In this document: positions 19,205 through 27,595 of the stretch, in pieces
Numbering within the stretch: the first letter of the stretch is position 1
How the letters are laid out: each line of letters opens with the position of its first letter
Assembly: GCF_000427885.1 (NCBI RefSeq)
Contig: NZ_ATYW01000005.1
Span: 124,001 to 188,000, forward strand
Direction: 5' to 3'
DNA: 64,000 bases
DNA from: Glycomyces tenuis DSM 44171
Lineage (GTDB): Bacteria; Actinomycetota; Actinomycetes; Mycobacteriales; Micromonosporaceae
Made by a program: the position numbers and the translations under genes
Notes under the pieces: model-generated
Told to the model about the DNA's origin: nothing
Seen by the model: only the letters and a program-made list of their open reading frames with translations
Databases searched by the model: none

Positions 19205-20383
19205 GTGGATCTGTACGAATACCAGGGCCGCGCGCTGTTCGCCCGGCACGGTGTGCCGGTACTGGACGGCGGTGTCGCCACCACCCCGCAGGAGGCCGTG
19301 GAGCTCGCTGAGCGCCTCGGTGACCGGGTGGTCGTCAAAGCGCAGGTGAAAGTGGGCGGGCGAGGCAAGGCGGGCGGCGTCAAACTCGCCGACACCGTCG
19401 CCGAGGCCGAGACCCACGCCACGAACATCCTCGGCATGGACATCAAGGGGCACACGGTCGAGAAGGTCATGCTGACCGTCACGGCCGACATCGACTCCGA
19501 GTACTACTTCTCCTACCTCCTCGACCGCGCGAACCGCACCTTCCTGTGCATCGCGTCCACCGAGGGCGGCATGGAGATCGAGGAGGTCGCCAAGACGGCC
19601 CCCGAGAAGGTCGTCAAGACCCCGATCGACGCCGGCGTCGGCGTCACGCCGGAGATCGCCGGCCAGATCGCCGACCAGGCCGGGTTCCCGGTCGACCTGC
19701 GCGACCAGCTCGTCGACATCTTCGTCAAGCTGTGGGACGCCTTCGTCGCCGAGGACGCCACCCTGGTCGAGGTCAACCCGCTGGTCCGCACCCCCGAGGG
19801 CAGGGCGCTCGCGCTCGACGCGAAGGTCACCCTCGACGAGAACGCGGCATTCCGGCACCCCGAGCACGCCGAGTTCGAGGACAAGTCCTCGGTCGACCCG
19901 CTCGAGCAGCGCGCCAAGGACGCGGACCTGAACTACGTCAAGCTCGACGGCCACGTCGGCATCATCGGCAACGGCGCCGGCCTGGTCATGTCGACCCTCG
20001 ACGTCGTCGCCTACGCCGGCGAGAAGCACGGCGGCGTCAAGCCCGCCAACTTCCTCGACATCGGCGGCGGCGCCTCGGCCGCCGTCATGGCCAACGGCCT
20101 CGAGGTCGTCCTGTCCGACCCCCAGGTCAAGAGCGTCTTCGTCAACGTCTTCGGCGGGATCACCGCCTGCGACGAGGTCGCCAACGGCATCATCGGCGCG
20201 CTCCAGATGCTCGCCGACCGCGGCGAGGACGTCACCAAGCCGCTCGTGGTCCGCCTCGACGGCAACAACGCCGAGGTCGGCCGCAAGATCCTCGCCGACG
20301 CGAACCACCCGCTCGTCACCGAGGTCGACACGATGGACGCCGCAGCCGACAAGGCCGCCGAGCTCGCGAACCAGGAGGCATAG
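19205..20383 (+). CDS. sucC: Succinate--CoA ligase beta subunit
   Basis: A 392-residue ATP-grasp subunit of succinyl-CoA synthetase (TCA cycle substrate-level phosphorylation). It begins [18 protein letters not shown], typical of SucC. The nucleotide-binding [19 protein letters not shown] follows, and [17 protein letters not shown] with VNVFGGIT is near the C-terminal CoA-ligase domain. The start is GTG at 19205, with GGAG unusually far upstream (about 12 bases). sucD follows after three bases. The long upstream region with tandem hairpins may control this operon. Confidence 0.96.
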   Translation: MDLYEYQGRALFARHGVPVLDGGVATTPQEAVELAERLGDRVVVKAQVKVGGRGKAGGVKLADTVAEAETHATNILGMDIKGHTVEKVMLTVTADIDSEYYFSYLLDRANRTFLCIASTEGGMEIEEVAKTAPEKVVKTPIDAGVGVTPEIAGQIADQAGFPVDLRDQLVDIFVKLWDAFVAEDATLVEVNPLVRTPEGRALALDAKVTLDENAAFRHPEHAEFEDKSSVDPLEQRAKDADLNYVKLDGHVGIIGNGAGLVMSTLDVVAYAGEKHGGVKPANFLDIGGGASAAVMANGLEVVLSDPQVKSVFVNVFGGITACDEVANGIIGALQMLADRGEDVTKPLVVRLDGNNAEVGRKILADANHPLVTEVDTMDAAADKAAELANQEA

Positions 20384-20386
20384 GCA

Positions 20387-21274
20387 ATGGCGATCTTCCT
20401 CACCGAGAACAGCAAGGTCATCGTCCAGGGCATGACCGGCTCCGAGGGCATGAAGCACACCCGCCGCATGCTCAAGGCGGGCACGAACGTCGTCGGCGGC
20501 GTCAACCCGCGCAAGGCCGGCCAGAAGGTCGACTTCGACGGGCAGAGCCTGCCGGTGTTCGCCTCCGTGCAGGAGGCCATGGCCCAGACCGGCGCCGACA
20601 CCTCCGTGGTGTTCGTGCCCCCGGCCTTCTCCAAGGCGGCCGTGGTCGAGGCGATCGACGCCGAGATCGGCCTGGTCGTGGTCATCACCGAGGGCATCCC
20701 GGTGCACGACTCGGTCGCGTTCTGGAACTACGCGCAGGCCAAGGGCGGCAGGACCCGCATCGTCGGCCCGAACTGCCCGGGCATCGCCAGCCCCGACAAG
20801 TCGAACGCCGGGATCACCCCGGCCGACATCACCGGCTCGGGCCCGATCGGCCTGGTCTCCAAGTCGGGCACGCTGACCTACCAGCTCATGTACGAGCTGC
20901 GCGACATCGGCTTCTCGACCTCGGTCGGCATCGGCGGCGACCCGGTCATCGGGACGACCCACATCGACTGCCTCAAGGCCTTCGAAGAGGACCCCGAGAC
21001 CAAGGCGATCGTCATGATCGGCGAGATCGGCGGCGACGCCGAGGAGCGCGCCGCGGACTTCATCAAGGCCCACGTGACCAAGCCGGTCGTGGCCTACATC
21101 GCGGGCTTCACCGCGCCTCCGGGGAAGACGATGGGCCACGCGGGCGCCATCATCTCCGGTTCGGCCGGGACCGCCGAGGCGAAGAAGGACGCCCTCGAGG
21201 CCGCCGGGGTCAAGGTCGGCAAGACGCCGAGCGAGACCGCGAACCTCATGCGCGAGATCGTCAAAGGTCTCTAG
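20387..21274 (+). CDS. sucD: Succinate--CoA ligase alpha subunit
   Basis: A 295-residue partner of SucC. The CoA-binding Rossmann domain includes [15 protein letters not shown] (about residues 11-25). The phospho-His lies in [18 protein letters not shown] (about residue 246), the family active-site signature. The ATG at 20387 is three bases past the sucC stop. An 18-bp hairpin terminator follows 12 bases after the stop codon. Confidence 0.97.
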   Translation: MAIFLTENSKVIVQGMTGSEGMKHTRRMLKAGTNVVGGVNPRKAGQKVDFDGQSLPVFASVQEAMAQTGADTSVVFVPPAFSKAAVVEAIDAEIGLVVVITEGIPVHDSVAFWNYAQAKGGRTRIVGPNCPGIASPDKSNAGITPADITGSGPIGLVSKSGTLTYQLMYELRDIGFSTSVGIGGDPVIGTTHIDCLKAFEEDPETKAIVMIGEIGGDAEERAADFIKAHVTKPVVAYIAGFTAPPGKTMGHAGAIISGSAGTAEAKKDALEAAGVKVGKTPSETANLMREIVKGL

Positions 21275-21285
21275 CGGACCACAGG

Positions 21286-21324
21286 ACGACAAGGCCGGGC
21301 GGCGAAGCCGCCCGGCCTTGTCGT
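21286..21324 (+). terminator. sucCD terminator
   Basis: Bases 21286-21303 pair perfectly with 21307-21324 around a GAA loop. This is an 18-bp GC-rich stem followed by TCC, placed directly after sucD. Confidence 0.85.
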
Positions 21325-21387
21325 TCCGCGGCATAGAGATACGATCGGTTTCTTCGTATCAGGAAACACCCACCCGACGGAGGAACC

Positions 21388-22605
21388 ATGTCAAACATCC
21401 CTGTGGTGACCACCGGGACCAGTCTGGCTCAGAACATCTACGGGACGATCGCCGGCGACGACCGGCTGACGTCCGCCGCCGCGATCCCCGGGGAGATCTT
21501 CGGCCTCGCGGGCGAGGCGCTCATGGCGATCAAGGATCCGGTCTACGCGCTCTCGGCGGCCGGGCTCAGCATCGTCCTGGAGCTGGTCGAACCGTTCAAC
21601 GACGCGATCGAGGCGGTCTCCGGCTCCCCCGGCGACATGGAGCGCGCCGAGACCGCCTGGGGCGAGGTCGCCCAGTCCCTCAACACCCTCTCCAGCGACA
21701 CCGCCGCGGTCGTCAGCGGCAACACCACCCAGTGGCAGGGCGCGGACGCCACCGCCGCCACCGAGCAGCTCAACGCACTGGCGGCGGCGATCGCCGCCGC
21801 GGGCAACGAGGCCTCGAACGTGCAGCGGATCGTCTCGTGGTGCCGGATGCTGGCCGAGGCCATCAAGGCGGTCATCGAGTCGATCCTCGCCGAGCTGGTG
21901 TCGTGGCTGATCACCCGCGGGCTCGCCGCCCTGGCGACCGGGCCGTGGTCGTTCGGCGCCAGCGTCGCGGCGTTCATCACCGCGGCGTTCTACAAGGCGA
22001 CCTCGATGTTCCTGCGCGTCATGAGGAAGTTCGAGTCGGCCACGGGCATCTTCGGCAAGATCATGAACGTGCTCGTCACGCAGGGGCTCAACCGCAAGGG
22101 TCCCTTCCACACCCGCGCGGGCCAGATCTTCGGCGTCCGCGACGGCGCGGACTACACACTGTGGAAGGGCGTGCTCCTCAAGGCGGGCATCGGCGGCGGG
22201 CTGAGCCTGACGGGGAACGTCGGGGACGCGGCCACGAACCTGATCGGCATGGTCACCGGGCCTTCGGGCGGCGGTGGCGGTGGCGCGGGCGGCGGCGCGA
22301 TCAACGTCGACCTGGACGAGCTGGACTCCTTGCAGTCCGAACTGGACGGCATGCGGGGGCAGGCCGAGCCGATCCACGCCAAGGCCTCCGAGACCATGGC
22401 CGAGGAGATGACGTGGGGCGTGCCGGGCATGCTCGGGCTCGAAGGGCATTACACGTCCACGTGCGAGGGCCTCGACGAGGCCATCGGCGAGATCGTGTCG
22501 GCCTTCGAGGGCCAGGCCATGCGCATCGGCGAGTGCCGCGCCGACCACGAGGCCGCCGACGCCGAGGCCGCCGACGCGCTGAACAAGCTGCTGAGCGAGT
22601 TCTGA
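21388..22605 (+). CDS. WXG100-like secreted-effector-type protein
   Basis: A 405-residue, Ala-rich, largely helical protein. Residues about 85-140 have the WXG100 pattern: helix, then TQWQGADATAATEQL at the turn, then helix. A central hydrophobic part (about 155-225) follows, then a Gly-rich linker and a C-terminal helical pair with MTWGVPGM at its turn, a second WxG-like unit. Such folds are typical of type VII (ESX) substrates. No ESX secretion gene and no toxin domain is visible. ATG 21388 has GGAGG six bases upstream. It forms a two-gene unit with the next ORF, three bases away. Confidence 0.65.
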   Translation: MSNIPVVTTGTSLAQNIYGTIAGDDRLTSAAAIPGEIFGLAGEALMAIKDPVYALSAAGLSIVLELVEPFNDAIEAVSGSPGDMERAETAWGEVAQSLNTLSSDTAAVVSGNTTQWQGADATAATEQLNALAAAIAAAGNEASNVQRIVSWCRMLAEAIKAVIESILAELVSWLITRGLAALATGPWSFGASVAAFITAAFYKATSMFLRVMRKFESATGIFGKIMNVLVTQGLNRKGPFHTRAGQIFGVRDGADYTLWKGVLLKAGIGGGLSLTGNVGDAATNLIGMVTGPSGGGGGGAGGGAINVDLDELDSLQSELDGMRGQAEPIHAKASETMAEEMTWGVPGMLGLEGHYTSTCEGLDEAIGEIVSAFEGQAMRIGECRADHEAADAEAADALNKLLSEF

Positions 22606-22608
22606 GCC

Positions 22609-23190
22609 GTGTCCGGCCGCGATTACGACCTGCGCGAGGACGCACGCAGCCTCATCGCGGGCCAGTGGCTCCGGGACGGCGAGCGGCTGCGGACCTTCGC
22701 GCCGACCGGGCGCGGGAACTACCGGTCCGAGATCCGCGGCTACCCGTCGTTCGCGTGGCGGGCCTTGACCGTCGCGGGATGGTCGGCGCTGAAGCTCGTG
22801 AGCCCGGTGGGCATCGTGACCGGCGGCGTGCCGTACTGGAACGAGATCCGGCGCTTCGAGGGCGAGCCGCCGCCGGTGGTCGCCTTCGGGGAGGGCAGGC
22901 GGTGCCGGGCCGCCGAGGTCCTCGGTTCCGGCCCGCACCGGAGCGGAGTCTGGGCGCTCTCGCACGAGCGCTTCGGCTTCGCCGCCGACAAGCGGCAGGG
23001 GGAGCCGCACCCGAAGGCGCTGAAGCGGGCCGGGGACACGTTCGTGGTGCTGGAGAACGTCATCGACGTGCCCTCGACGGAGTTCGACTTCGAAGGGCAG
23101 GTGGAGCGCGGCTCGCGCGGGACCGTGTACCTGCGCATCCGCTTCCACGACGGCTCGGGGGTCGACGTCCGCGGCAGGCGCTCCGAGTAG
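22609..23190 (+). CDS. Unknown protein paired with the WXG-like protein
   Basis: A 193-residue protein whose GTG start is three bases after the WXG-like gene's stop, so the two are surely co-translated. It is basic, with one moderately hydrophobic stretch (FAWRALTVAGWSALKLVSPVG, about residues 45-65). The C-terminal half is predicted to be beta-rich and ends VYLRIRFHDGSGVDVRGRR. I recognise no family. As a downstream partner of a possible type VII substrate it could be a chaperone, an immunity-type protein or a co-substrate; this is only inferred from position. Confidence 0.6.
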   Translation: MSGRDYDLREDARSLIAGQWLRDGERLRTFAPTGRGNYRSEIRGYPSFAWRALTVAGWSALKLVSPVGIVTGGVPYWNEIRRFEGEPPPVVAFGEGRRCRAAEVLGSGPHRSGVWALSHERFGFAADKRQGEPHPKALKRAGDTFVVLENVIDVPSTEFDFEGQVERGSRGTVYLRIRFHDGSGVDVRGRRSE

Positions 23191-23232
23191 CGGAGGGGGA
23201 GGCCGGAGCGCTCACCGGCGCACGGGAAGCGC

Positions 23233-23264
23233 GCAGGGCCGTCCGGGAGACCGGGCGGCCCTGC
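23233..23264 (+). terminator. Terminator after the WXG-like unit
   Basis: A 14-bp stem (23233-23246 with 23251-23264, one G-U pair) with a GAGA loop lies 43 bases past the stop at 23190 and 36 bases from the convergent DPxW gene's stop. It can serve both directions. Confidence 0.7.
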
Positions 23265-23299
23265 GGTGTTCCGTCAACGGTGGCGCACTCGCATCCCGG

Positions 23300-23527
23300 T
23301 CACTGCGGCAGGGAGTCCCAGTGAGGGTCGGGGGCGGGAGCGGACCAGATCGGGTCCTCGGCCGTGCCGTCCACGCTGGTCCAGACGGGGTCGGGGGCCG
23401 GGGCGGACCAGATGGGATCGGGAGCCGGGGAGGACCAGGTGGGGTCCTCGGCCGGGCCGTTCGCGGCGGCGGCGAGGCCCGCGAAGGCCAGCGCGGCGGC
23501 GGCCGTGGCGATCATTTTGCGTCGCAT
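23300..23527 (-). CDS. Small secreted DPxW-repeat peptide
   Basis: A 75-residue precursor. MRRKMIATAAAALAFAGLAAA is a signal peptide, leaving about 50 residues built from repeats of Asp-Pro-x-Trp: EDPTWSSPAPDPIW, then SAPAPDPVW, then EDPIWSAPAPDPHW. There are six Asp-Pro-x-Trp units, with no cysteines and almost no charge variety. ATG 23527 has GAGAGGA about nine bases upstream; a longer frame to 23572 would bury the signal peptide. The gene stands alone on the minus strand. I know no family for it; a surface or signalling peptide is possible. Confidence 0.7.
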   Translation of the reverse strand: MRRKMIATAAAALAFAGLAAAANGPAEDPTWSSPAPDPIWSAPAPDPVWTSVDGTAEDPIWSAPAPDPHWDSLPQ

Positions 23528-23720
23528 GAAGGTGTTCCTCTCGATTCGATGGAATTCCTGCCCACGAGACACCCGAGCCGCTCGATCCGTGACATCCTCT
23601 TCGCGGCGATTTCAGACGCCCGGCTTCGGCAGTGGCCCGCCGAGGCGGCATATTCCATCGAAACACGTTGCAACACAACGGATTACATAAAAGTCTCCTC
23701 AGATCACGAGCACGGCCCGG

Positions 23721-23860
23721 GATGGCGCGATGGAGTTCGTTGAGACCGACATCACCACCGGGCGGCTGGCATGCCCCTCACCGGCGGCCGGAGACGGGTC
23801 ACGGCGTGCCGACACGGCTTCCCCGATCATCCGGCCGCCGAATGGGCCAGCGCCCAGAAG
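23721..23860 (+). pseudogene. Broken 5' fragment of an alpha/beta hydrolase gene
   Basis: About 135 bases match the start of the intact hydrolase gene at 28528 onwards, including the promoter-proximal GATGGCGCG and ATG. The first frame reads MEFVETDITTGRL...AAGDG against MEFAEIVIATERL...AAGDG in the intact gene. The match then shifts frame and continues as CRHGFPDHPA against CWHGFPDHPA. Similarity ends near 23860. This is a truncated, frameshifted duplicate, left by recombination or gene decay. Confidence 0.8.
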
Positions 23861-23941
23861 AGGGGCACCCTTCGAAGGGCAGAGGACGGCAAAACGGCCA
23901 CGACCGCAAGCGGTCGTGGCCCGTGGAGTTCGTGGGAGCTG

Positions 23942-24193
23942 TCAGGCCGCGCTTGCTGCGCGGAGCAGGCTCGTGAAGTCATCGGCGGCGAGGTCGAAGA
24001 CCGGCGAGTCGTGGCCGAGCTTCGAGTCGCGGACCTGGAAGCCGGTGGCTGCGGTGCGAGCCTCGACACAGTTCGTATTGTTGGTGCCGCTGCTGTAGGT
24101 GCTCTTGCGCCAAGTCTGGCGGCACTCGACGCAGTTTGGGTCGTTGTTGCCGCTGCTGCGGGTGCTCTTACGCCAAGCGGTCGCGCTCTGCAT
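23942..24193 (-). CDS. DUF397 protein with duplicated N-terminal module
   Basis: An 83-residue DUF397 protein. The module WRKSTxSSGxNxxNCVE occurs twice, at about residues 7-23 and 28-44, where family members normally have one. It ends with the usual VRDSKLGHDSPVFDL and a short helix. DUF397 proteins are partners of XRE/DUF5753 regulators in actinomycetes, often linked to differentiation. ATG 24193 overlaps the upstream regulator's stop by 26 bases, so the pair is coupled. Confidence 0.9.
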   Translation of the reverse strand: MQSATAWRKSTRSSGNNDPNCVECRQTWRKSTYSSGTNNTNCVEARTAATGFQVRDSKLGHDSPVFDLAADDFTSLLRAASAA

Positions 24194-25001
24194 CGAGAAA
24201 TTCCTCCAGAGGTGTCGCACGAAGCCAGTTCGGCTTGATCGATTCATGGTACAACTTCACCCGCTTCGGCTCCTCAAGACACCAACTGCGATCACGGATC
24301 TCGGTGTAAACGAAGGCTGGCCCGGCGGTTGGGCTGCCGCTCGGCAAGAAGATCTCGTACCCACTACCGAGCGTGTCAGGGCCTGGCATGATACGGATCT
24401 CCCAGCCAGGTCGGTTACTGCACTCACGAAGAAAGTCAAGCTGTTCTTGACGCCCATCCGGGTCCATTGCGCGCAGCCATAGGAAAGCGGCCTCCCCGAT
24501 GACGATGTTCAGCTCAAACGTGTCGGTGCGGTTGAGGATTCCCTGAACACGCCGCATTTTGGATGCCCAACTGAGTTCGGCGACTTCATCGCTGGTGCCA
24601 TCGAGTGGTTGAAGTGCCTTGAAGTGGAAGTCTCGTGTCTGCACAATGCCTGGCAGGATGTTAGGCCACCACTTGAAAAGTTGCCGGAAGTGCAGGTCCC
24701 CCTTCCTCAACATGAGCATGTTGAACCTGGCATCGGCCTCCAAGACCCGCAGGTCGGCCTTCTTGTTGCGCACGACCTGCTGCATGTACAGCATCGCTTC
24801 CTCATCGCCGTCGCCGTAGTGCGCGAAGAACTCCCGCGCGTCGCCCACCGTCGGTTGTCCCGAGCCCTTGCGCCAGTTCGCGATCGTCTGGGGCGAATAG
24901 TCGAGCCGTGCGGCGACTTCCGCATCCGATGCCCCGTGTGCGTCCATGCGGTCGATGAGTTCGGCCCGGACATACCAATCCGACAGCGACTGTCGCGCCA
25001 T
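24168..25001 (-). CDS. XRE-family regulator with DUF5753
   Basis: A 277-residue regulator. The N-terminal HTH includes ASDAEVAARLDYSPQTIANWRKG (about residues 24-46). The long C-terminal DUF5753 region includes LFKWWPNILPGIVQTRDF and IVIGEAAFLWL. It is the standard partner of the DUF397 protein encoded next. I start at ATG 25001, with GGGG nine bases upstream; 25055 adds 18 residues without support. Sense and targets are unknown. Confidence 0.85.
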   Translation of the reverse strand: MARQSLSDWYVRAELIDRMDAHGASDAEVAARLDYSPQTIANWRKGSGQPTVGDAREFFAHYGDGDEEAMLYMQQVVRNKKADLRVLEADARFNMLMLRKGDLHFRQLFKWWPNILPGIVQTRDFHFKALQPLDGTSDEVAELSWASKMRRVQGILNRTDTFELNIVIGEAAFLWLRAMDPDGRQEQLDFLRECSNRPGWEIRIMPGPDTLGSGYEIFLPSGSPTAGPAFVYTEIRDRSWCLEEPKRVKLYHESIKPNWLRATPLEEFLDAERDRLA

Positions 25002-25356
25002 GAGAGATACCCCGCATTCGGTGGGAGGACTGCTGGTGGTCACACATGATGGCATGTGACGGCGACTTGCGAAACCCCCGCTGCGCCTCTATGGAGAATG
25101 GACCCAAGGATTTTGGCCAAATTTTTTGGCTCAAGATTTTGACACCTCCCGCTCCCCTATGAAGTAGCGTCTCGTGTCCCCTTGCGACCTGCGAAAACGC
25201 CGCTTAGATTGAGTTCAGCGCAAGCACTTCCATACGGCTTGCGACAGGTGGGGAAGGCCCGGGAGTCGTCGTGTCGGAAAGTCGACACGCGACTTCCGGC
25301 ACATTCACTACAGCAGTTAAATTGCGAACCGATCGCATCGAGGTGGGGACACGGAA
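25002..25356. other. 355-base divergent intergenic region
   Basis: A gene-free spacer between the XRE gene and the next rightward gene. It has an unusual T-rich patch (25115-25140) and an inverted repeat, CGTGTCG (25270-25276) with CGACACG (25283-25289). With one bulged base the repeat extends to AGTCG/CGACT. It could be the operator of the XRE regulator. No small gene is visible. Confidence 0.45.
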
Positions 25357-25662
25357 ATGACCAGAACATCCATACCGGACTCAATTGAGCGCGGAACGTT
25401 CTCGGACGGCGCCCGCACTTTCTCGGTCCGCGCCTCCTCCGAGGACGTACCGGACTCGTTCCAGGTCTACGACGCCGAGAGCGTGGCCGAAATCGTCCTG
25501 GTCGTCTCCGGGATCAACTCGGGCACCCTCAAGGCCACCTGGGGCCTCAACTGGATCACCGCCTCCGAGGAATGGCGCGAATGGTGCGAGGCCGAGGCGT
25601 TCATGGTGTTCTACAACGGCACCAAGCCCGCCGTGGGCAGAGTGCGGGTCTGCAATGGCTGA
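25357..25662 (+). CDS. Unknown small acidic protein
   Basis: A 101-residue acidic protein with no recognised family. It contains WGLNWITASEEWREWCEAEAF, rich in Trp. The following gene encodes a similar acidic, Trp-rich stretch (WNGDEWCAWIEAEARKVI), so the two may be distant paralogues. The stop codon overlaps the next start (ATGGCTGA), showing translational coupling. ATG 25357 has GGGG about seven bases upstream. Location beside an XRE/DUF397 pair suggests an accessory unit. Confidence 0.55.
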   Translation: MTRTSIPDSIERGTFSDGARTFSVRASSEDVPDSFQVYDAESVAEIVLVVSGINSGTLKATWGLNWITASEEWREWCEAEAFMVFYNGTKPAVGRVRVCNG

Positions 25663-26161
25663 ACGACCCGACCCGAGCGGCCCCGAGCCGATCGAACCCG
25701 ACGGGGCCTACCTCGGCGAGTTCCGCCGCGGCCCGGCGATCTTCACCGTCTTCCGCATCGCCGTCAAACCCGACCGCTACCGCGTCATGTGCTCGGACGG
25801 CAACGGCCCCGGCCCCGTCTGCGTCTTCGCCGACCAGCCCGGCTCCGAACCGCGCTGGCACGGTGCCTGGAACGGCGACGAGTGGTGCGCCTGGATCGAG
25901 GCCGAGGCCCGCAAGGTCATCGAACGCTTAGCGACTCGGGTGCGGCGGCGGGCCGACCGTTGTCGTCGTTCGCAGCCTTCACAGCACCTCCCGCTGTGCC
26001 GCCGCACCCGACCCCATGTCCTCGCGCGGCGACCCCCAGGGCCGCGGCGAGGGCCCGCGGGCCGGTCGATCATGGTGGAGATCGACCGGCCCGCCTCCGC
26101 TCCCCCGGCCGCTTCGGCAGGTCGGGCGAGGAGCCGCCCCTTCGCCGCCGGGCCGGGGTGA
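25655..26161 (+). CDS. Unknown protein, C-terminal half doubtful
   Basis: The first 90 codons look coding: an acidic protein with YRVMCSDGNGPGPVCVF and WNGDEWCAWIEAEARKVIERL. After about 25930 the frame becomes Arg/Pro-rich, uses a TTA codon and reads straight through a 15-bp terminator-like hairpin. The ancestral gene may have ended near 25930 and been extended by a frameshift or deletion. The start overlaps the previous stop by eight bases. No family recognised. Confidence 0.45.
   Translation: MAERPDPSGPEPIEPDGAYLGEFRRGPAIFTVFRIAVKPDRYRVMCSDGNGPGPVCVFADQPGSEPRWHGAWNGDEWCAWIEAEARKVIERLATRVRRRADRCRRSQPSQHLPLCRRTRPHVLARRPPGPRRGPAGRSIMVEIDRPASAPPAASAGRARSRPFAAGPG
26057..26094 (+). terminator. 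Terminator-like hairpin inside an open frame
   Basis: GCGGGCCGGTCGATC (26057-26071) pairs perfectly with 26080-26094 around an eight-base loop. Its position suggests the real end of the 25357-25655 unit lies upstream of it. Confidence 0.6.
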
Positions 26162-26230
26162 GCGGGTTCACCCCGCCCTGCCGGCGTTCGGCCTTGACCC
26201 TGACGCGGCCGGAGGCTTCACGATCGGGGC

Positions 26231-26716
26231 ATGAGCGAATACACCAGCCCAGTACCGCCCGCCGGCCCGGACACACCCGCTCCCGAGCCGTACCGCGAGT
26301 TCTATCCCATGCCGATGTTCGTCAACATCCCCACCGCCGACTTCGCCGCGTCGAAGGACTTCTGGATGCGCGGGCTCGGCTTCATCGACCTGTTCTCGAT
26401 CCCCGACCAGCTCACGCACCTGCGGCGCTGGGCCTTCCAGGACGTCCTCCTGGTGCCCGGCGAGCCGGCCGAGGAGGCGCCCGCGATCAGCGTCAGCTTC
26501 GCGTGCGTCATGAACGAGGTCGACGGCATCGCGGCCCGCTGCGAGGAGATCGCGCCCGGCTCCGTCACCGGACCGGCCGAGACGCCGTGGAACACCATCG
26601 ACGCCACGATCGTCACCCCCGAAGGGGCGCGGGTCGTGATGACGGCCGCCAAGCCGCTCGACCGCGACGGTGAGAAGGGTGCCGCCATGCGCGAGATGGG
26701 CTTCGACTTCGTATGA
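26231..26716 (+). CDS. VOC-superfamily (glyoxalase-like) protein
   Basis: A 161-residue single VOC-fold protein. FVNIPTADFAASKDFWMRGLGF (about residues 31-52) is the first beta-alpha module. The second module ends in ATIVTPEGARVVM. The usual metal-binding His/Glu set is incomplete: no clear metal triad can be picked out, so it may be a binding protein rather than an enzyme. It is followed directly by a MerR regulator, which suggests drug or ligand sensing. Confidence 0.75.
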   Translation: MSEYTSPVPPAGPDTPAPEPYREFYPMPMFVNIPTADFAASKDFWMRGLGFIDLFSIPDQLTHLRRWAFQDVLLVPGEPAEEAPAISVSFACVMNEVDGIAARCEEIAPGSVTGPAETPWNTIDATIVTPEGARVVMTAAKPLDRDGEKGAAMREMGFDFV

Positions 26717-26760
26717 CGGTCCAGGCGGTCCTCGGCGGCGAGGGGCGCGACAATGGGCCG

Positions 26761-27570
26761 ATGCCCGCGTATGAATCGGCCGCCTCCGAGGGCCTCACCG
26801 TCGGCCAGGCGGCGGCGCTGGTCGGGGTCAGCGTGAAGACCTTGCACCACTGGGACGAGATCGGCCTCGTCCGCCCCGGCAGCCGCACCACCGCCGGGTA
26901 CCGGGTGTACTCGGGCGAGGACATCGCCCGGGTGCACCGGGTCCTGGTCTACCGCGAGCTGGGGTTCGAGCTCGCCGCGATCGGCCGGCTCCTCGACGAC
27001 CCGGACGTCGACGCGCGCGAGCACCTGCGTCGGCAGCGCTCGCAGCTGCTGGAGCGCATCGGCCGCCTGGAGCACATGGTCGGCGCCGTCGACCGCATGC
27101 TGGACGCCTCGCGCCGCGGCCTCCTGCTCACGCCGCGGGAGCAGGTCGAGATCTTCGGCGACCAGTGGCGGCCCGAGTGGGCCGAGGAGGCCGAGCGGCG
27201 CTGGGGTGACACCGCGCAGTGGCGGCAGTACGCCGAGCGGGCCGCCACGATGTCGCCGCTGGACTGGAAGGGGCACGCGGCCGACGTCGACGCCCTGAAC
27301 GCCGAGCTGGCCGCGGCCGTGCGGGCCGGGCTCGCGCCCGGCTCCGAGCGGGCGGCGGCCCTGGCCGAGCGGCACCGGCGGCAGCTCTCGGCGTACTTCG
27401 ACTGCACGCACTCGATGCACGTCTGCATCGGGCGCAGGTACGTCGACGAGGCGGGGTTCGCCGAGTACTACGACGCGATGGCGCCGGGGCTGACGCGGTG
27501 GCTGCGCGATGCGATCTTCGCGAACGCCAGGGCCCACGGCGTCGACCCCGAGACCGCCGTCTGGGAGTGA
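26761..27570 (+). CDS. MerR-family regulator with TipAS-like domain
   Basis: A 269-residue regulator. The MerR HTH is LTVGQAAALVGVSVKTLHHWDEIGLV (about residues 12-37), followed by a long coiled helix. The C-terminal half, with FGDQWRPEWAEEAERRWGDTAQW and YFDCTHSMHVCIGRRYV, matches the TipAS antibiotic-recognition domain that captures thiopeptides and other drugs. ATG 26713 overlaps the VOC gene's stop (ATGA), but its extra 16 residues look like leader, and ATG 26761 puts the HTH at the usual distance. It probably activates the VOC gene and itself on binding a small molecule. Confidence 0.85.
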   Translation: MPAYESAASEGLTVGQAAALVGVSVKTLHHWDEIGLVRPGSRTTAGYRVYSGEDIARVHRVLVYRELGFELAAIGRLLDDPDVDAREHLRRQRSQLLERIGRLEHMVGAVDRMLDASRRGLLLTPREQVEIFGDQWRPEWAEEAERRWGDTAQWRQYAERAATMSPLDWKGHAADVDALNAELAAAVRAGLAPGSERAAALAERHRRQLSAYFDCTHSMHVCIGRRYVDEAGFAEYYDAMAPGLTRWLRDAIFANARAHGVDPETAVWE

Positions 27571-27595
27571 GCGGCTCTCCCCGCCGCGCGGCCCG

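Noticed and set aside
19181..21334. Long open frame of about 717 codons on the minus strand opposite sucCD
   Set aside because: It is a high-GC antisense shadow of sucC and sucD, with Val/Asp/Gly-rich low-complexity sequence and no domain.
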